DNA from: Gammaproteobacteria bacterium
GTDB taxonomy: Bacteria > Pseudomonadota > Gammaproteobacteria > Pseudomonadales > Azotimanducaceae
Assembly (NCBI GenBank): GCA_028821125.1
Contig: JAPPHD010000099.1
Location: 1-63,740 of the forward strand
Direction of reading: 5' to 3'
Length of the DNA: 63,740 nt
Shown here: positions 50,661 to 60,352 of the stretch, one piece after another
Position numbering within the stretch: position 1 is the stretch's first letter
Layout of the letters: each line of letters starts with the position of its first letter
Notes under the pieces: model-generated
Told to the model about the DNA's origin: nothing
Database searches by the model: none
The model's input: the letters and a program-made list of their open reading frames with translations, nothing else
Position numbers and translations under genes: made by a program

Positions 50661-52034
50661 ATGAGCGAGACGACCTTCAGCGCCCGGGATTTCGAATCCG
50701 TCCACACCGACGAGGCCGTACAGGTCATCGCGCGGCCGTCGCTCTCCTACTGGCAGGACGCCTGGGTCCGCCTGAAGGACAACCGGCGGGCGCTGTTCTC
50801 GCTGTACCTGATCCTCGCGCTGCTGGCATTCACCATCGCCGGCCCCTGGGTCTGGACGGTGGACCCCCAGACACAGGATCTCGACCAGATCAGCCGCGCG
50901 CCGGGTCCCGCCGCTCAGGCCACCATCGTCGCGCCCTATGTTCCCTGGGACGGTTCCACGCTGGCGCCGCCGGGAACCGGGTTGCGGCTTGCGGAGCCCG
51001 CGACCACCCAGGCAGTGCGGCTGCTCTGGGAACCGGTGGAGGGCGCGCGCGGCTACCGGGTTTACCGGAACCTTTTCCCCATCGGCGAGGAACGCGCCTT
51101 CGGCCTGCCGCTGTTCGACATCCTGGACCCGCTGGACACTTCGTTTGAAGACAGGTTGGACCTGAAACCGCGCAACTACTTCTATTCCGTGGTGGAACTC
51201 AACCCAGACGGCGAGCCCACCGGCGCCCACCAGACTATCGAGGTGGATGTGGAACGGGTGACCACCCTGGAAGAGGCGGCGGCCGCCGGGCTGGTCCCGG
51301 AGGGTGCGGAACTGCGCGAGGGCGACAGCGTGGAACTCGCCTTCCACCCCCTGGGCACCGATTACCTCGGGCGCGACATGCTCGCCCGGCTGATGTCCGG
51401 TGCGCGGGTATCCCTGTTCATCGGCATCTTCGCGCCGATCCTGTACATCCTGTTCGGCGTCGTATACGGCGCCACCGCCGGCTTCTTCGGCAGATGGGTG
51501 GACCAGGTGCTCATGCGCTTCTCGGATTTCGTGGTGGCGCTGCCGTTCCTGCTGTTCATGATCCTCATCCGTGTCGCCTCGGGCGTGCAGCCCGGCGAGT
51601 CGGGCATCGCGCCCCTGGTGATCGCCCTGGTACTGCTGGGCTGGCCCGCGACGGCACGGCTGGTGCGCGGCCAGATCCTGCAGATCCGCGAAGAGGGCTA
51701 CGTCAGCGCCTCCCGGCTCCTGGGCGCCAAGACCGGCTACCTGGTGCTGCGCCACATGATCCCCAACACCATGGGCGTCATCCTGGTCACCCTCACCTTC
51801 GCGGTGCCGAGCGCCATCTTCACCGAGGCCTTCCTCTCCTTCATCGGCATGGGCGTCGCCCCGCCGGAAGCCTCCTGGGGCAGCATGTGCAACGAGGGCA
51901 TCAAGACCATGCTCACCTACCCCCACGAACTGATCTTCCCGGCGCTGTTCATCAGTATCACGGTGCTCGCCTTCAACATGCTCGGCGACGGATTGCGGGA
52001 CGCCCTCGATGCCCGCATGAGAGGCACTGAATGA
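50661..52034 (+). CDS. ABC transporter permease (OppC-like) with inserted fibronectin-III-like domain
   Basis: The 457-residue permease is about 150 residues longer than a standard OppC. TM1 lies near residues 44-64. The periplasmic loop that follows is expanded. Residues about 115-200 resemble a fibronectin type III domain: 'RLLWEPVEGARGYRVYRN' and later 'NYFYSVVELNPDGEPTG' give the Trp-containing B strand and the Tyr corner. The OppC core resumes at 'HPLGTDYLGRDMLARLM' (229-245). The EAA loop 'LRHMIPNTMGVILVTLTFAV' and 'EEGYVSASRLLGAKT' are normal. The insert may bind the substrate-binding protein or a peptidoglycan or outer membrane partner; inference. It overlaps OppD by four bases. Confidence 0.86.
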   Translation: MSETTFSARDFESVHTDEAVQVIARPSLSYWQDAWVRLKDNRRALFSLYLILALLAFTIAGPWVWTVDPQTQDLDQISRAPGPAAQATIVAPYVPWDGSTLAPPGTGLRLAEPATTQAVRLLWEPVEGARGYRVYRNLFPIGEERAFGLPLFDILDPLDTSFEDRLDLKPRNYFYSVVELNPDGEPTGAHQTIEVDVERVTTLEEAAAAGLVPEGAELREGDSVELAFHPLGTDYLGRDMLARLMSGARVSLFIGIFAPILYILFGVVYGATAGFFGRWVDQVLMRFSDFVVALPFLLFMILIRVASGVQPGESGIAPLVIALVLLGWPATARLVRGQILQIREEGYVSASRLLGAKTGYLVLRHMIPNTMGVILVTLTFAVPSAIFTEAFLSFIGMGVAPPEASWGSMCNEGIKTMLTYPHELIFPALFISITVLAFNMLGDGLRDALDARMRGTE

Positions 52035-53050
52035 GCGCCTTGCTGACCGTCGAAGACCTTCGCGTCGAGTTCGACACCTACGGCGGCGTGGTGCAGGCGG
52101 TACGCGGGGTAAGCTTCAATGTCGAGGCGGGCAGGACGCTGGCGATCGTCGGCGAATCGGGCTGCGGCAAGTCGGTGACCGTGCAGAGCATGATGGGCCT
52201 GATACCCATGCCGCCGGGCCGCATCACGTCGGGGTCCGCAAAACTCGACGGCGCGGAGATTCTCGGCCGCACCCGGATCGACGGCACGAGCATCCGCGGC
52301 GCGCAGATCGGCATGATCTTCCAGGACCCGATGACCTCGCTGAACCCCACCATGACCATCGGCGCCCAGATCGCCGAGACCCTGCAGGTGCACCGCGGCC
52401 ACTCCCGCCAGCAGGCACTGGCCAGGGCGGTCGAACTGCTGGCGATGACCCGCATCCCCGAGGCGGAGAAACGGGCGGCGCAATATCCCTTCGAGTTCTC
52501 CGGGGGCATGCTGCAGCGGTCCATGATCGCCATGGCCATCGCCTGCGAACCGGCCATACTGATCGCCGACGAGCCCTCCACCGCGCTGGACGTGACCATC
52601 CAGGCGCAGATTCTCGACCTGTTGCGCGACCTGCAGCGGGAGAACGGCATGTCCATCATCCTGATCACCCACGACCTTGGGGTGGTAGCGCGCATGGCGG
52701 ATCAGGTGGCGGTGATGTACGCCGGCCAGATCGTCGAGAACGGCGCCGTCGACGAGGTGTTCTACGAATCGGCCCATCCCTACACACTGGGGCTGAACGA
52801 CGCCATGCCCACCAACAATCCGGATGCCGAACAGGTGCTGACGCCCATCGACGGCAGCCCTCCGGACCTGTTCGACCCGCCGAAGGGCTGCGCCTACGGC
52901 GCCCGCTGCCCGCACACCATGCGCATCTGCGGGCCGAACAATCCGGGCGCCTTCGACCTCTCGCCGTCGCACTACGCCCGCTGCTGGCTGCACCATCCGG
53001 ACGCGGAGCGGCGCGTTGACGGCATTACCTATCGGGAAGCAGCCTCGTGA
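52031..53050 (+). CDS. ABC transporter ATP-binding protein (DppD/OppD family)
   Basis: The 339-residue ATPase has Walker A GESGCGKSV (41-49), the signature 'FSGGMLQRSMIAMAI', Walker B with 'ILIADEPSTALDVT' and the oligopeptide-specific C-terminal Cys region 'GCAYGARCPHTMRICG', which may bind an Fe-S cluster. ATG overlaps OppC (ATGA) and its stop overlaps OppF (GTGA), four bases each. Confidence 0.9.
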   Translation: MSALLTVEDLRVEFDTYGGVVQAVRGVSFNVEAGRTLAIVGESGCGKSVTVQSMMGLIPMPPGRITSGSAKLDGAEILGRTRIDGTSIRGAQIGMIFQDPMTSLNPTMTIGAQIAETLQVHRGHSRQQALARAVELLAMTRIPEAEKRAAQYPFEFSGGMLQRSMIAMAIACEPAILIADEPSTALDVTIQAQILDLLRDLQRENGMSIILITHDLGVVARMADQVAVMYAGQIVENGAVDEVFYESAHPYTLGLNDAMPTNNPDAEQVLTPIDGSPPDLFDPPKGCAYGARCPHTMRICGPNNPGAFDLSPSHYARCWLHHPDAERRVDGITYREAAS

Positions 53051-54021
53051 CTGCCGTCCTCGATGCCAGGAACGTCACCAAGCATTTCCTGATCGGCCAC
53101 AATCAGCGGGTACAGGCTGTGGACGATGTGAGCATCGCCATCGCCGAGCAGGAAATCGTGGGATTGGTCGGCGAGAGCGGGTCGGGCAAGTCGACATTCG
53201 GCAAGGCCATACTGGGCCTGCACGACAAGACCGGCGGCACCGTCACCTTCAAGGGCGAGACCCTGCCGCAACAATACGGGCCGGCGGATTTCCAGCGCTA
53301 CGCCCGGCGCATGCAGATGATATTTCAGGACCCCTATTCCTCACTGAACCCCCGCATGACGGTGGGCGAGATCGTGGGCGAGGGATTGCGGCTGCATTCG
53401 AACCTGAGGGGCCGGGAGATCCGCGACCGTTGCGCCGACTGGCTGGTGCGGGTCGGCCTGCAGGCCGATCACATGGCGCGCTATCCCCACGAGTTCTCCG
53501 GCGGCCAGCGGCAGCGCATCGGCGTCGCCCGGGCACTGGTGCTGGAGCCCGAGTTCGTGGTCTGCGACGAGCCGATCTCGGCGCTGGATGTCTCCGTCCA
53601 GGCCCAGGTGGTCAATCTGCTCGATGAACTGAAGTCGTCGATGGGGCTGACGCTGCTTTTCATCGCCCACGACCTGTCCATGGTGCGCTACGTCAGCGAC
53701 CGCATGGCGGTGATGTACCTGGGCTCGCTGGTGGAAGTGGGCAGGGCGAACGATGTCTTTTTCCGTCCGAAGCACCCCTACACCGAGATATTGATCGGTT
53801 CCAATCCGGAACCGGATCCGGCCTCGGAGCGGGGGCGGGTTTCGACGCACATCCGTGGCGAGATCCCCTCGCCGATCAACATCCCGCCCGGTTGCCGGTT
53901 TGCGGGACGCTGCCCGAAAGTCATGGATGTCTGCCGGGAACAGACCCCGGAACTGATTCCGCTCAAGGGAGAATCAGGCGTGGACGCCGGCCGGCAGGTC
54001 GCCTGCCACCTCTACACCTGA
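53047..54021 (+). CDS. ABC transporter ATP-binding protein (DppF/OppF family)
   Basis: The 324-residue ATPase has Walker A GESGSGKST (42-50), the signature 'FSGGQRQRIGVARAL', Walker B 'FVVCDEPISALDVSVQ' and a C-terminal 'GCRFAGRCPKVMDVC' Cys region like OppD. Start GTG 53047 overlaps the OppD stop (GTGA). It completes the import complex. The following 219 bases hold only a 14-base tandem repeat. Confidence 0.9.
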   Translation: MTAVLDARNVTKHFLIGHNQRVQAVDDVSIAIAEQEIVGLVGESGSGKSTFGKAILGLHDKTGGTVTFKGETLPQQYGPADFQRYARRMQMIFQDPYSSLNPRMTVGEIVGEGLRLHSNLRGREIRDRCADWLVRVGLQADHMARYPHEFSGGQRQRIGVARALVLEPEFVVCDEPISALDVSVQAQVVNLLDELKSSMGLTLLFIAHDLSMVRYVSDRMAVMYLGSLVEVGRANDVFFRPKHPYTEILIGSNPEPDPASERGRVSTHIRGEIPSPINIPPGCRFAGRCPKVMDVCREQTPELIPLKGESGVDAGRQVACHLYT

Positions 54022-54025
54022 ATAC

Positions 54026-54053
54026 GGCGCCTGACGCCTGGCGCCTGACGCCT
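54026..54053 (+). repeat. Perfect 14-base tandem repeat after the opp-like operon
   Basis: GGCGCCTGACGCCT occurs twice head to tail at 54026-54039 and 54040-54053. It starts four bases after the OppF stop. No mobile element is visible. Confidence 0.55.
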
Positions 54054-54240
54054 GAAAGACGGTGCCGTGAGAGGCGCCGTGCAACGGGCACGCCGCACGG
54101 GGCCTGTGGCTGTGTTGCGGCCCTTGGCAGTGGGCCATTGCCGACGGGCCGCGCCTTGGCACAGACTTCGCGCGGCACGCTGAAACGCCAGCAACTCCTG
54201 GGACAGGACCCAGGCCTTGCCGGCCGTTCGCCCTGCCCCG

Positions 54241-57200
54241 TCAGCCGCCGAAGTTGAAGCGCAGCGACGCGCCGAAGATGCGTGGTTCCGTCAGGAAATA
54301 GTTCCTGAAAAACCCGGACGTGTCGGAAGTGACGTACTTGCCCGTCACGTTGTTGTCATCGGCGATGTTCCGCACCCAGGCCTTTGCCATCCAGCGGCCG
54401 TTGCTGCTCTCGTAGATGAGCGTGGCGTTGTGCTGGTCCCAGCTATCGATCTCGTCGCCGATGGAATTGAATTCCCTGGCGTACGAATCGCTCTGCCAGT
54501 AGTAGTCCCAACGGGCCGTCAGCGAACCGGCTATGGCCGGAACCTGCCAGGTGTAGGCAAGGCCCAGCCGCAGGGTGTGTTCCGGGGAGTTGGGCAGGTG
54601 ATTGCCGTCCAGGTCGGAGGGAAGCCCATCGAGGGTCTCGACCCCGAAGGCGTCCAGGAACCCTCGCGAGAAGTAGGCAGGAATGGAAACGCCGTGGCTG
54701 TTGGCGGGGTAGGAAACGTTCTGCAACACCGTCCCGTTGCGCAGGTCCAGGGCCCCTCCGCTCGCCAACGCGGTATTGACGACAGCGTCGGTAATCTGCG
54801 ATTCCCGTGCGATGTAGGTCACGCCCGTCAACGAGCCCGGGTCAATGTTCTTCAACAGGACATAGTCCGCGTTCCCGGCAGTCCGGTTCAGCGGGTCCAT
54901 CGACTCCGAACCGTCCACTTCCGCGTTCAGCCACCCGTAGGCGAAGTCCACCGCCGTGCCGGGCAGCGCTTCGGGGCGCCACAGCCCCTCGAGCTCGATG
55001 CCCATGATGTCGGCATCGATGTTGTCGTTCAGCGAGGAGTTGTTGGCGATACGGGTCACCTGCAGGCCCGAGTAGTCGTACAGGAAGAAAGCGCCGTTGA
55101 GCATCAGGCGCCCGTCCATGAAGGTGTTCTTGCTACCTATTTCAATGGCGCCCACCTCTTCCGATTCGAAGGTGAACGACGATGTCGCCTGGAAGGCCGG
55201 CGGAATGGCGGGATTGAAACCGCCGGGCTTGTAGCCCCGGCTGTAGAAGCCGTAGACCATGGAGTTGTCGTTGATCTGCCAGTCGAGCCCGATGCGGCCG
55301 CTCAGTTCGGACCAGTCCGCCTTGCTGGGGCTGCCGGTGACGAAGCGTGTCTCGCCGAAACCGGGTGCGGGCGGTATGGCGCCGGCCAGGGCGTTGAGTG
55401 CGCCGCCGAATGCCTGGAACCCCGGATCCTGAGCAATCACGGCCGGATTTCCGCTGATCAGCGCCAACGCCATCTGCTGAAATGCCGGCGGTAGATTTCC
55501 CAGTAACTGGAACGCCGTACCCAGAGGGATCGACCCGTCCTGCACGCCTCCGAGAATACCCAGTGTGGCGATTCCCCCAATGATCGCCGGCGCACTTTCC
55601 GCATAGACGCCCTGGGCGTCCCAGAACTCCAGGGTCCGCATGCCGGACTCGCTCAACTGCAGGGTGGGGTTGCTCGCCATGCCCACCATTTCCAGGAACA
55701 GCGGCGTGCGCAGCCAGATCGGGTTGGGGCCGAACAGGCCGCCCAGCGCGGCGTTCGCATTGATGGAGTTGAACAGCACGCTGGTGTCGTTGACTTCCTT
55801 GTTGTCCTCGTTGTAGCGCAGGCCGGCCGTGATCTTCACGCTGTCGGTGACGTCGAAGTACGCCTCGCCGAATACGGCCCAGCCGTCCTGCAGCGTGCCA
55901 TTGCCCGGCTCGTTGGTGTTGTTGAAGAACCCCGGATACAGGGGCGGGAAGCCGAGCAGCGGAGAGCCGTAAATCGACACGAGGTCCAGGGTGTTGGACA
56001 GCACGTAATAGTCGGCGTTGCTGGTGGAGTCGTACAGGCTGCCGCCCAACTGGAAGTTGAACGGACCGTCCAGCGTGCTCTGAATACGCGCCTCGGCGGT
56101 CCAGTATTCGGAATCCAGGTCCGCCTGGTCGAAGGAGAACACGCGGGTCTGGTCCACCGGCAGGATGCAGCCGCCGAACACCCCGGCCGTTCCTTCCAGC
56201 AGGTTGCATTGACTGGACGTCCAGTCGGAACCCGCAGTGAGGCCGGCGGGCTCGGAGGTGGGCCACATTCCCGATGGATTGAGCGGCGTGGCCGCCATCG
56301 TCGCCCCCACATCCATCAGGTAATCCTGCCGGGAAACGTACTCCACCTCCTGGTAGGCGCCGGTCAGGTTTACCGTGAAAGAATCGAACTCGTAGCTCAA
56401 GCCCGCGGTCCACAGGTCTTCCTGGTATTCGAATACGGGTTCATAGTCCGTGTGCATTTCCCGGAAGCCGTCCATGGGGGGCCGTGGAAACGCGTACATG
56501 GCGGGATCGGCGCCGTCCACACCCGGCGGCAGCGCGCCGGCGAGCGCCGCGAATATGCCGCCCGTGGTGGCGCCCAGGTGCGGCTTGTCGAAGCCGAACT
56601 CGTCCGGCAGGCAACCCCAGGTGGGCAGCGTGTTGCGCACGCAGACCTGGTTGGTGATGCGTGCCCGGTCGTCGTCTTCCCGGAAACGGTTGTATTGAAC
56701 CCAGAAGTCGGCGCGCTCGGATGGCTGCCACCGGAAGGTGGCCCTGAGCGCGGTGATGTCGCGGCCGTCGATGTCGTCATCGATGCCGCTGAGGGTATTG
56801 CCGTTGGCGTCGGTCTGGCCGTAGGCGACGTTCTCGATGTACCCGTCGCGGTCGAGCTTGAATCCGCCCAGGCGCAACCCGGCGGTCTCGCCGAGGGGAA
56901 TGTTCAGTACGGCTTTCGCCCGCGTATGGTTGTAGTCGCCGTATTCGAAATCCAGGAAACCCTCCGCTTGCTCGAAGTCGGGCAGCGCGGTTACGAAGTT
57001 GATGGCGCCGCCGGTGGCGTTACGCCCGTACAGTGTGCCCTGCGGGCCACGCAGAATCTCGACGCGCTCCATATCGAAAAACTCGATGGTATTGAGGTTG
57101 GTACTGACGGCGATCTCGTTCATGTGCGTGGACACGCCGGCCTCGCCGGTGCCGCTGATCACGAGCCGCCCGATGCCGCGGATGCTGAAGCTCGAGTTGC

Positions 57201-57471
57201 CGAAGTTGGTGGCCGTGAAGGTGACGCTTGGCGCGTTCAACTGCAGGTCGGATGGAGTGATGACCTGCCGGTCCTCCAGCATGTTGCCGGTCAGGGCCGT
57301 GACCGCTATGGGCACGTCCTGGATGCTCTCGGCCGTTCGCTGGGCGGTGACGATGACCTCTTCGATGGCGCTGTCGTCGTCCTGGGCGTAGGACAGGGCG
57401 CCCACGCTAAGGCTGCACACACCGATAAAGACCGCCAGTGCGCGGCGGTGGAATGAAATGGCGCTATTCAT
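54241..57471 (-). CDS. Large TonB-dependent outer membrane receptor
   Basis: The 1076-residue protein has a signal peptide, then 'IEEVIVTAQRTAESIQDVPI' (TonB box and plug start) and 'FSIRGIGRLVISGTGEAGV'. 'VEILRGPQGTLYGRNATGG' is the plug core, and the barrel ends 'EPRIFGASLRFNFGG'. It is about 300 residues longer than the other two receptors here, with long extracellular loops. The start is ATG 57471, preceded by GAGGGGG at 7 bases. A second receptor gene lies 243 bases upstream on the same strand. Confidence 0.88.
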   Translation of the reverse strand: MNSAISFHRRALAVFIGVCSLSVGALSYAQDDDSAIEEVIVTAQRTAESIQDVPIAVTALTGNMLEDRQVITPSDLQLNAPSVTFTATNFGNSSFSIRGIGRLVISGTGEAGVSTHMNEIAVSTNLNTIEFFDMERVEILRGPQGTLYGRNATGGAINFVTALPDFEQAEGFLDFEYGDYNHTRAKAVLNIPLGETAGLRLGGFKLDRDGYIENVAYGQTDANGNTLSGIDDDIDGRDITALRATFRWQPSERADFWVQYNRFREDDDRARITNQVCVRNTLPTWGCLPDEFGFDKPHLGATTGGIFAALAGALPPGVDGADPAMYAFPRPPMDGFREMHTDYEPVFEYQEDLWTAGLSYEFDSFTVNLTGAYQEVEYVSRQDYLMDVGATMAATPLNPSGMWPTSEPAGLTAGSDWTSSQCNLLEGTAGVFGGCILPVDQTRVFSFDQADLDSEYWTAEARIQSTLDGPFNFQLGGSLYDSTSNADYYVLSNTLDLVSIYGSPLLGFPPLYPGFFNNTNEPGNGTLQDGWAVFGEAYFDVTDSVKITAGLRYNEDNKEVNDTSVLFNSINANAALGGLFGPNPIWLRTPLFLEMVGMASNPTLQLSESGMRTLEFWDAQGVYAESAPAIIGGIATLGILGGVQDGSIPLGTAFQLLGNLPPAFQQMALALISGNPAVIAQDPGFQAFGGALNALAGAIPPAPGFGETRFVTGSPSKADWSELSGRIGLDWQINDNSMVYGFYSRGYKPGGFNPAIPPAFQATSSFTFESEEVGAIEIGSKNTFMDGRLMLNGAFFLYDYSGLQVTRIANNSSLNDNIDADIMGIELEGLWRPEALPGTAVDFAYGWLNAEVDGSESMDPLNRTAGNADYVLLKNIDPGSLTGVTYIARESQITDAVVNTALASGGALDLRNGTVLQNVSYPANSHGVSIPAYFSRGFLDAFGVETLDGLPSDLDGNHLPNSPEHTLRLGLAYTWQVPAIAGSLTARWDYYWQSDSYAREFNSIGDEIDSWDQHNATLIYESSNGRWMAKAWVRNIADDNNVTGKYVTSDTSGFFRNYFLTEPRIFGASLRFNFGG

Positions 57472-57609
57472 GACTATCCCCCTCGACATCAATCAGGCAT
57501 TCATACCCTTGCATCCTTATAGGCGCGCCTGTAGCCACTGTCAAACGGTTCATGGGTTGCAATGCGGCGCGGATTCAGCGGCGTGACAGGCCCGCCCCGA
57601 ACGAGTAAC

Positions 57610-57639
57610 GCTCCGCCCTGAATGACTTCGGGGCGGAGC
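57610..57639. terminator. GC hairpin between the tandem receptor genes
   Basis: GCTCCGCC (57610-57617) pairs with GGCGGAGC (57632-57639) across a 14-base loop. There is no T-tract on either strand, so it may be a weak terminator or a processing site. Confidence 0.35.
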
Positions 57640-57671
57640 TTGAAATCGCATTAGCAGAACCCATTCCGGTA

Positions 57672-57702
57672 TTGGCCGAAGCACTCGTCGTGCAACGGCC
57701 AA
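57672..57702 (-). terminator. Hairpin just after the receptor stop at 57715
   Basis: TTGGCCG (57672-57678) pairs with CGGCCAA (57696-57702), and GCAC pairs with GTGC inside, around a TCGTC loop. It is 12 bases past the stop codon on the minus strand. No T-run follows, so intrinsic termination is uncertain. Confidence 0.45.
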
Positions 57703-57714
57703 TCTGCGGACCGT

Positions 57715-60042
57715 CTAGTTGAGGCTGGCCTTCAGGGTTATCCCGTAGGTGCGCGGTTCGTTCACGAACGTATGCCAGCTACCGCTCTGGAACACGGAGT
57801 CGAACACCAGCATGTTCACCTGTTTGTCGGACAGGTTCCGGCCCCAGGCAGTGATTTCGTAGCGGCCGTCTGCGGTCTTGATGCCGATCTGCGCGTTGAA
57901 GACATTGAAGGCATCCCGAACCTTCTGCGGATGATCCAGGTCTGAGCCCGTGTTCACCTCGCCGATGTGGGACCAGTTCGCATTCGCCACCCAGCGGAAG
58001 TTGGTATTGGGTATCTCCCGATCCAGGAATATCGAGCCACTGGCCTGCCAGAGTGGCGACTGGGTCAGCCGCTTGTCTGCCAGGTGAGCGTTACCGGGCG
58101 CGAGTTCGTCATCGTATCGCGCATCGGTGTAGGTCGCTCCCATGGTCAGGAACACGCCTTCGCCCAGTGTGAGAAAAGACTCCAGTTCCACGCCCGAGGA
58201 AACGACTTTCTTGACGTTGCCCACGGTGAAGCCCAGCCCCGTGAAGGTGTTGAGCTGGAAATCGTCGAAGACGGTATAGAACAACGCTGAATTGACGGTG
58301 AACCGCTGGTCGAAAAACCGGCCCTTCATCCCGATTTCGAAGGAATCCGAGGTCTCCGGGTCGAACCGGCTCTGGTCGACGAAGTTGCCGTTGGCGTCAC
58401 GGTTGCCGACGGCTTCCTGGTCGAGGTTGTAGCCACCGGCCTTGTAGCCCCTGCTGTAACTGGTATAGAGGTTTACGTCATCGGTGACTTGCCATGCGAG
58501 CTTCAGGGTACCCGTAAGCTTGTTCTCGCTCTCGCTGTTGTTGTAGCTCAGGTTGTCGCAGAGGCTGAAAAACGCGGATATGTGGCCGAAGAAGTTGCAG
58601 AAGGGGTCATTGATCGCTTCGCCGTACGGGGCGCCGTTGATGATCGCGCCGGCGTCTTTCTTTTCCCAGGAATAGCGCGCGCCCGCGGTGATGTCGAACA
58701 CATCGCTTGCATGCCATGTGTTGTGGGTGAACAGCGACCAGCCCTTGGCTTCGGAGAAGAAGAGCGCATCGTAACCCTGGCCGGGAACGCCGCGGCCTGC
58801 CGGGTCTCCCATGAACAGCGGAGCAACCGCCGGGTTGCGGAACAGGAAACCGATATAGTTGCCGCCGTCGTGAGACAGAACGATCTGTTCGGTGGAATCC
58901 ATGTCTTCCGTGTACGCATAGCCACCGACCAGCCAGGACAGGCTGCCGTTCTCTCCGTAGAGCTGGAATTCCTGGGAGAAATTCTCGAACGTTTCGTCCG
59001 TATCCTGCGGGTGCAGGATGTCGGCGCTGGTGAAGTCGATGTCCTGCCCGCGGGACACCTCGTAATCCCGATAGGCGGTGATGGAACGGAAGTTCATCGA
59101 ATCGCCGACCTCCCACAACACGTCCAGCGAAACGCCCCATTCCTCGACGTCCTCGTAAGGTTCATAGTTCACCCCCACCCGGGCATCGTTATCGACTTCG
59201 AACGGCGCGATGTCGCCGCCCAGGATGGCGACTACGGGGCTTGAGGGGCCGTTTATCCAGAAAGCGGCTGGACAGCAGCTCTCGTCCTTCTCGGTGTAGT
59301 CTGCGATCAAACGGGCTTCCACCCGGTCGTTCGGCGTCCAGAGCAGTTGCCCCCTGATATTGTGCCGGTCGCGGTTGTCGTAGGCCTCGCCGGAATCGAC
59401 GTCGTTATAGAATCCGTCGCGCTTGCGATGGCTGTAGGCTATGCGCCCGGCAAGGACGTCGTCGGCGATCACCATGTTGCCCACGAATCCGTATTCCTGC
59501 GAATCGAGATTGCCGACACCCACGGTCATGCTCGCGTTGTTTTCGAATTCCGGCTTGCGGGTGACGATGTTGACCGCCCCGGCCACCGTGTTCTTGCCGA
59601 ACAGGGTGCCCTGGGGACCGCGCAGGATCTCGACCCGGTCGATATCGATCAGGTCGTTGAAGGCCAGGCCCGCCCGGGAGCGGTAGATGCCGTCGATGAA
59701 CGTGCCGACGGCCGCTTCGAGGCCGGGGTTGTTGCCCGTGGTACCGACACCACGGATACGCAGGGTACCGCCGTTGGATGTGCTGTTCGAACTGTAGACC
59801 GCAATCGAGGGCGCCACCTCCATCAAACCGTATATGTCGTGTACGCCTCTCGCGCTGAGGTCTTCGCCGGAAAATGCAGACACGGCGATCGGCACATCCT
59901 GTATGGACTCCTCACGCTTGGTGGCCGTGACAATCATCTCTTCGATCAGGTCGGTGACCGACTGGTCGGCTTCCTCCGCAATTACGCCTGCCGGAACAAC
60001 GAGTATCCCCAGACCGGCCAGGCTGGCTATCAGTTTCTTCAT
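57715..60042 (-). CDS. TonB-dependent outer membrane receptor
   Basis: The 775-residue protein has the signal 'MKKLIASLAGLGILVVPAGV'. 'IEEMIVTATKREESIQDVPI' holds the TonB box and plug start, and 'VEILRGPQGTLFGKNTVAGA' is the plug core. The barrel runs to the end 'EPRTYGITLKASLN', an unusual Asn rather than Phe terminus. The ATG at 60042 follows GAGAGG. It lies upstream of the large receptor on the same strand and diverges from the SulP gene. Confidence 0.9.
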   Translation of the reverse strand: MKKLIASLAGLGILVVPAGVIAEEADQSVTDLIEEMIVTATKREESIQDVPIAVSAFSGEDLSARGVHDIYGLMEVAPSIAVYSSNSTSNGGTLRIRGVGTTGNNPGLEAAVGTFIDGIYRSRAGLAFNDLIDIDRVEILRGPQGTLFGKNTVAGAVNIVTRKPEFENNASMTVGVGNLDSQEYGFVGNMVIADDVLAGRIAYSHRKRDGFYNDVDSGEAYDNRDRHNIRGQLLWTPNDRVEARLIADYTEKDESCCPAAFWINGPSSPVVAILGGDIAPFEVDNDARVGVNYEPYEDVEEWGVSLDVLWEVGDSMNFRSITAYRDYEVSRGQDIDFTSADILHPQDTDETFENFSQEFQLYGENGSLSWLVGGYAYTEDMDSTEQIVLSHDGGNYIGFLFRNPAVAPLFMGDPAGRGVPGQGYDALFFSEAKGWSLFTHNTWHASDVFDITAGARYSWEKKDAGAIINGAPYGEAINDPFCNFFGHISAFFSLCDNLSYNNSESENKLTGTLKLAWQVTDDVNLYTSYSRGYKAGGYNLDQEAVGNRDANGNFVDQSRFDPETSDSFEIGMKGRFFDQRFTVNSALFYTVFDDFQLNTFTGLGFTVGNVKKVVSSGVELESFLTLGEGVFLTMGATYTDARYDDELAPGNAHLADKRLTQSPLWQASGSIFLDREIPNTNFRWVANANWSHIGEVNTGSDLDHPQKVRDAFNVFNAQIGIKTADGRYEITAWGRNLSDKQVNMLVFDSVFQSGSWHTFVNEPRTYGITLKASLN

Positions 60043-60352
60043 GGTTTACCTCTCCATAGTCAAGTTGTCGACGCGCTTGTACTACTCTCGCCGACCGACT
60101 GGGGCGACCGGTATCAGCCGCTTCAGATCAGCCACCGCAAGCCCGCGGAAACCGGCCCTTCCCTGCATTGGAAAACGCCGCTCCGACGCCCGTACATTAG
60201 GTATTCGTCCAGGGAGTGTCAACGCGATGTGCGCGTATGGCGAAAGCCGTGTCGGCTGGCATTTCGGGACTTGCGCGCTATAGTCGGCGGACGCGCCGGC
60301 AGGGCGGTTCGCCACTCGGTCCGGCCAGCAGCAGCGAGGGGTCGAGCGCCGC
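60043..60352. other. 310-base divergent region between receptor and SulP fusion genes
   Basis: The plus strand carries a fair sigma70-like promoter (60256-60284) for the SulP gene. The minus-strand promoter for the receptor is not clear. I see no operator palindrome such as a Fur box by eye. Confidence 0.4.
60256..60284 (+). promoter_or_regulatory. Candidate sigma70 promoter of the SulP fusion gene
   Basis: CTGGCA (60256-60261) and TATAGT (60279-60284) are 17 bases apart and about 70 bases before the ATG at 60353. Confidence 0.42.

Noticed and set aside
49457-50728. A 423-codon His/Asp/Gly-rich frame on the minus strand
   Set aside because: It lies antisense to the OppB gene. The composition reflects the reverse of permease codons, not a real protein.
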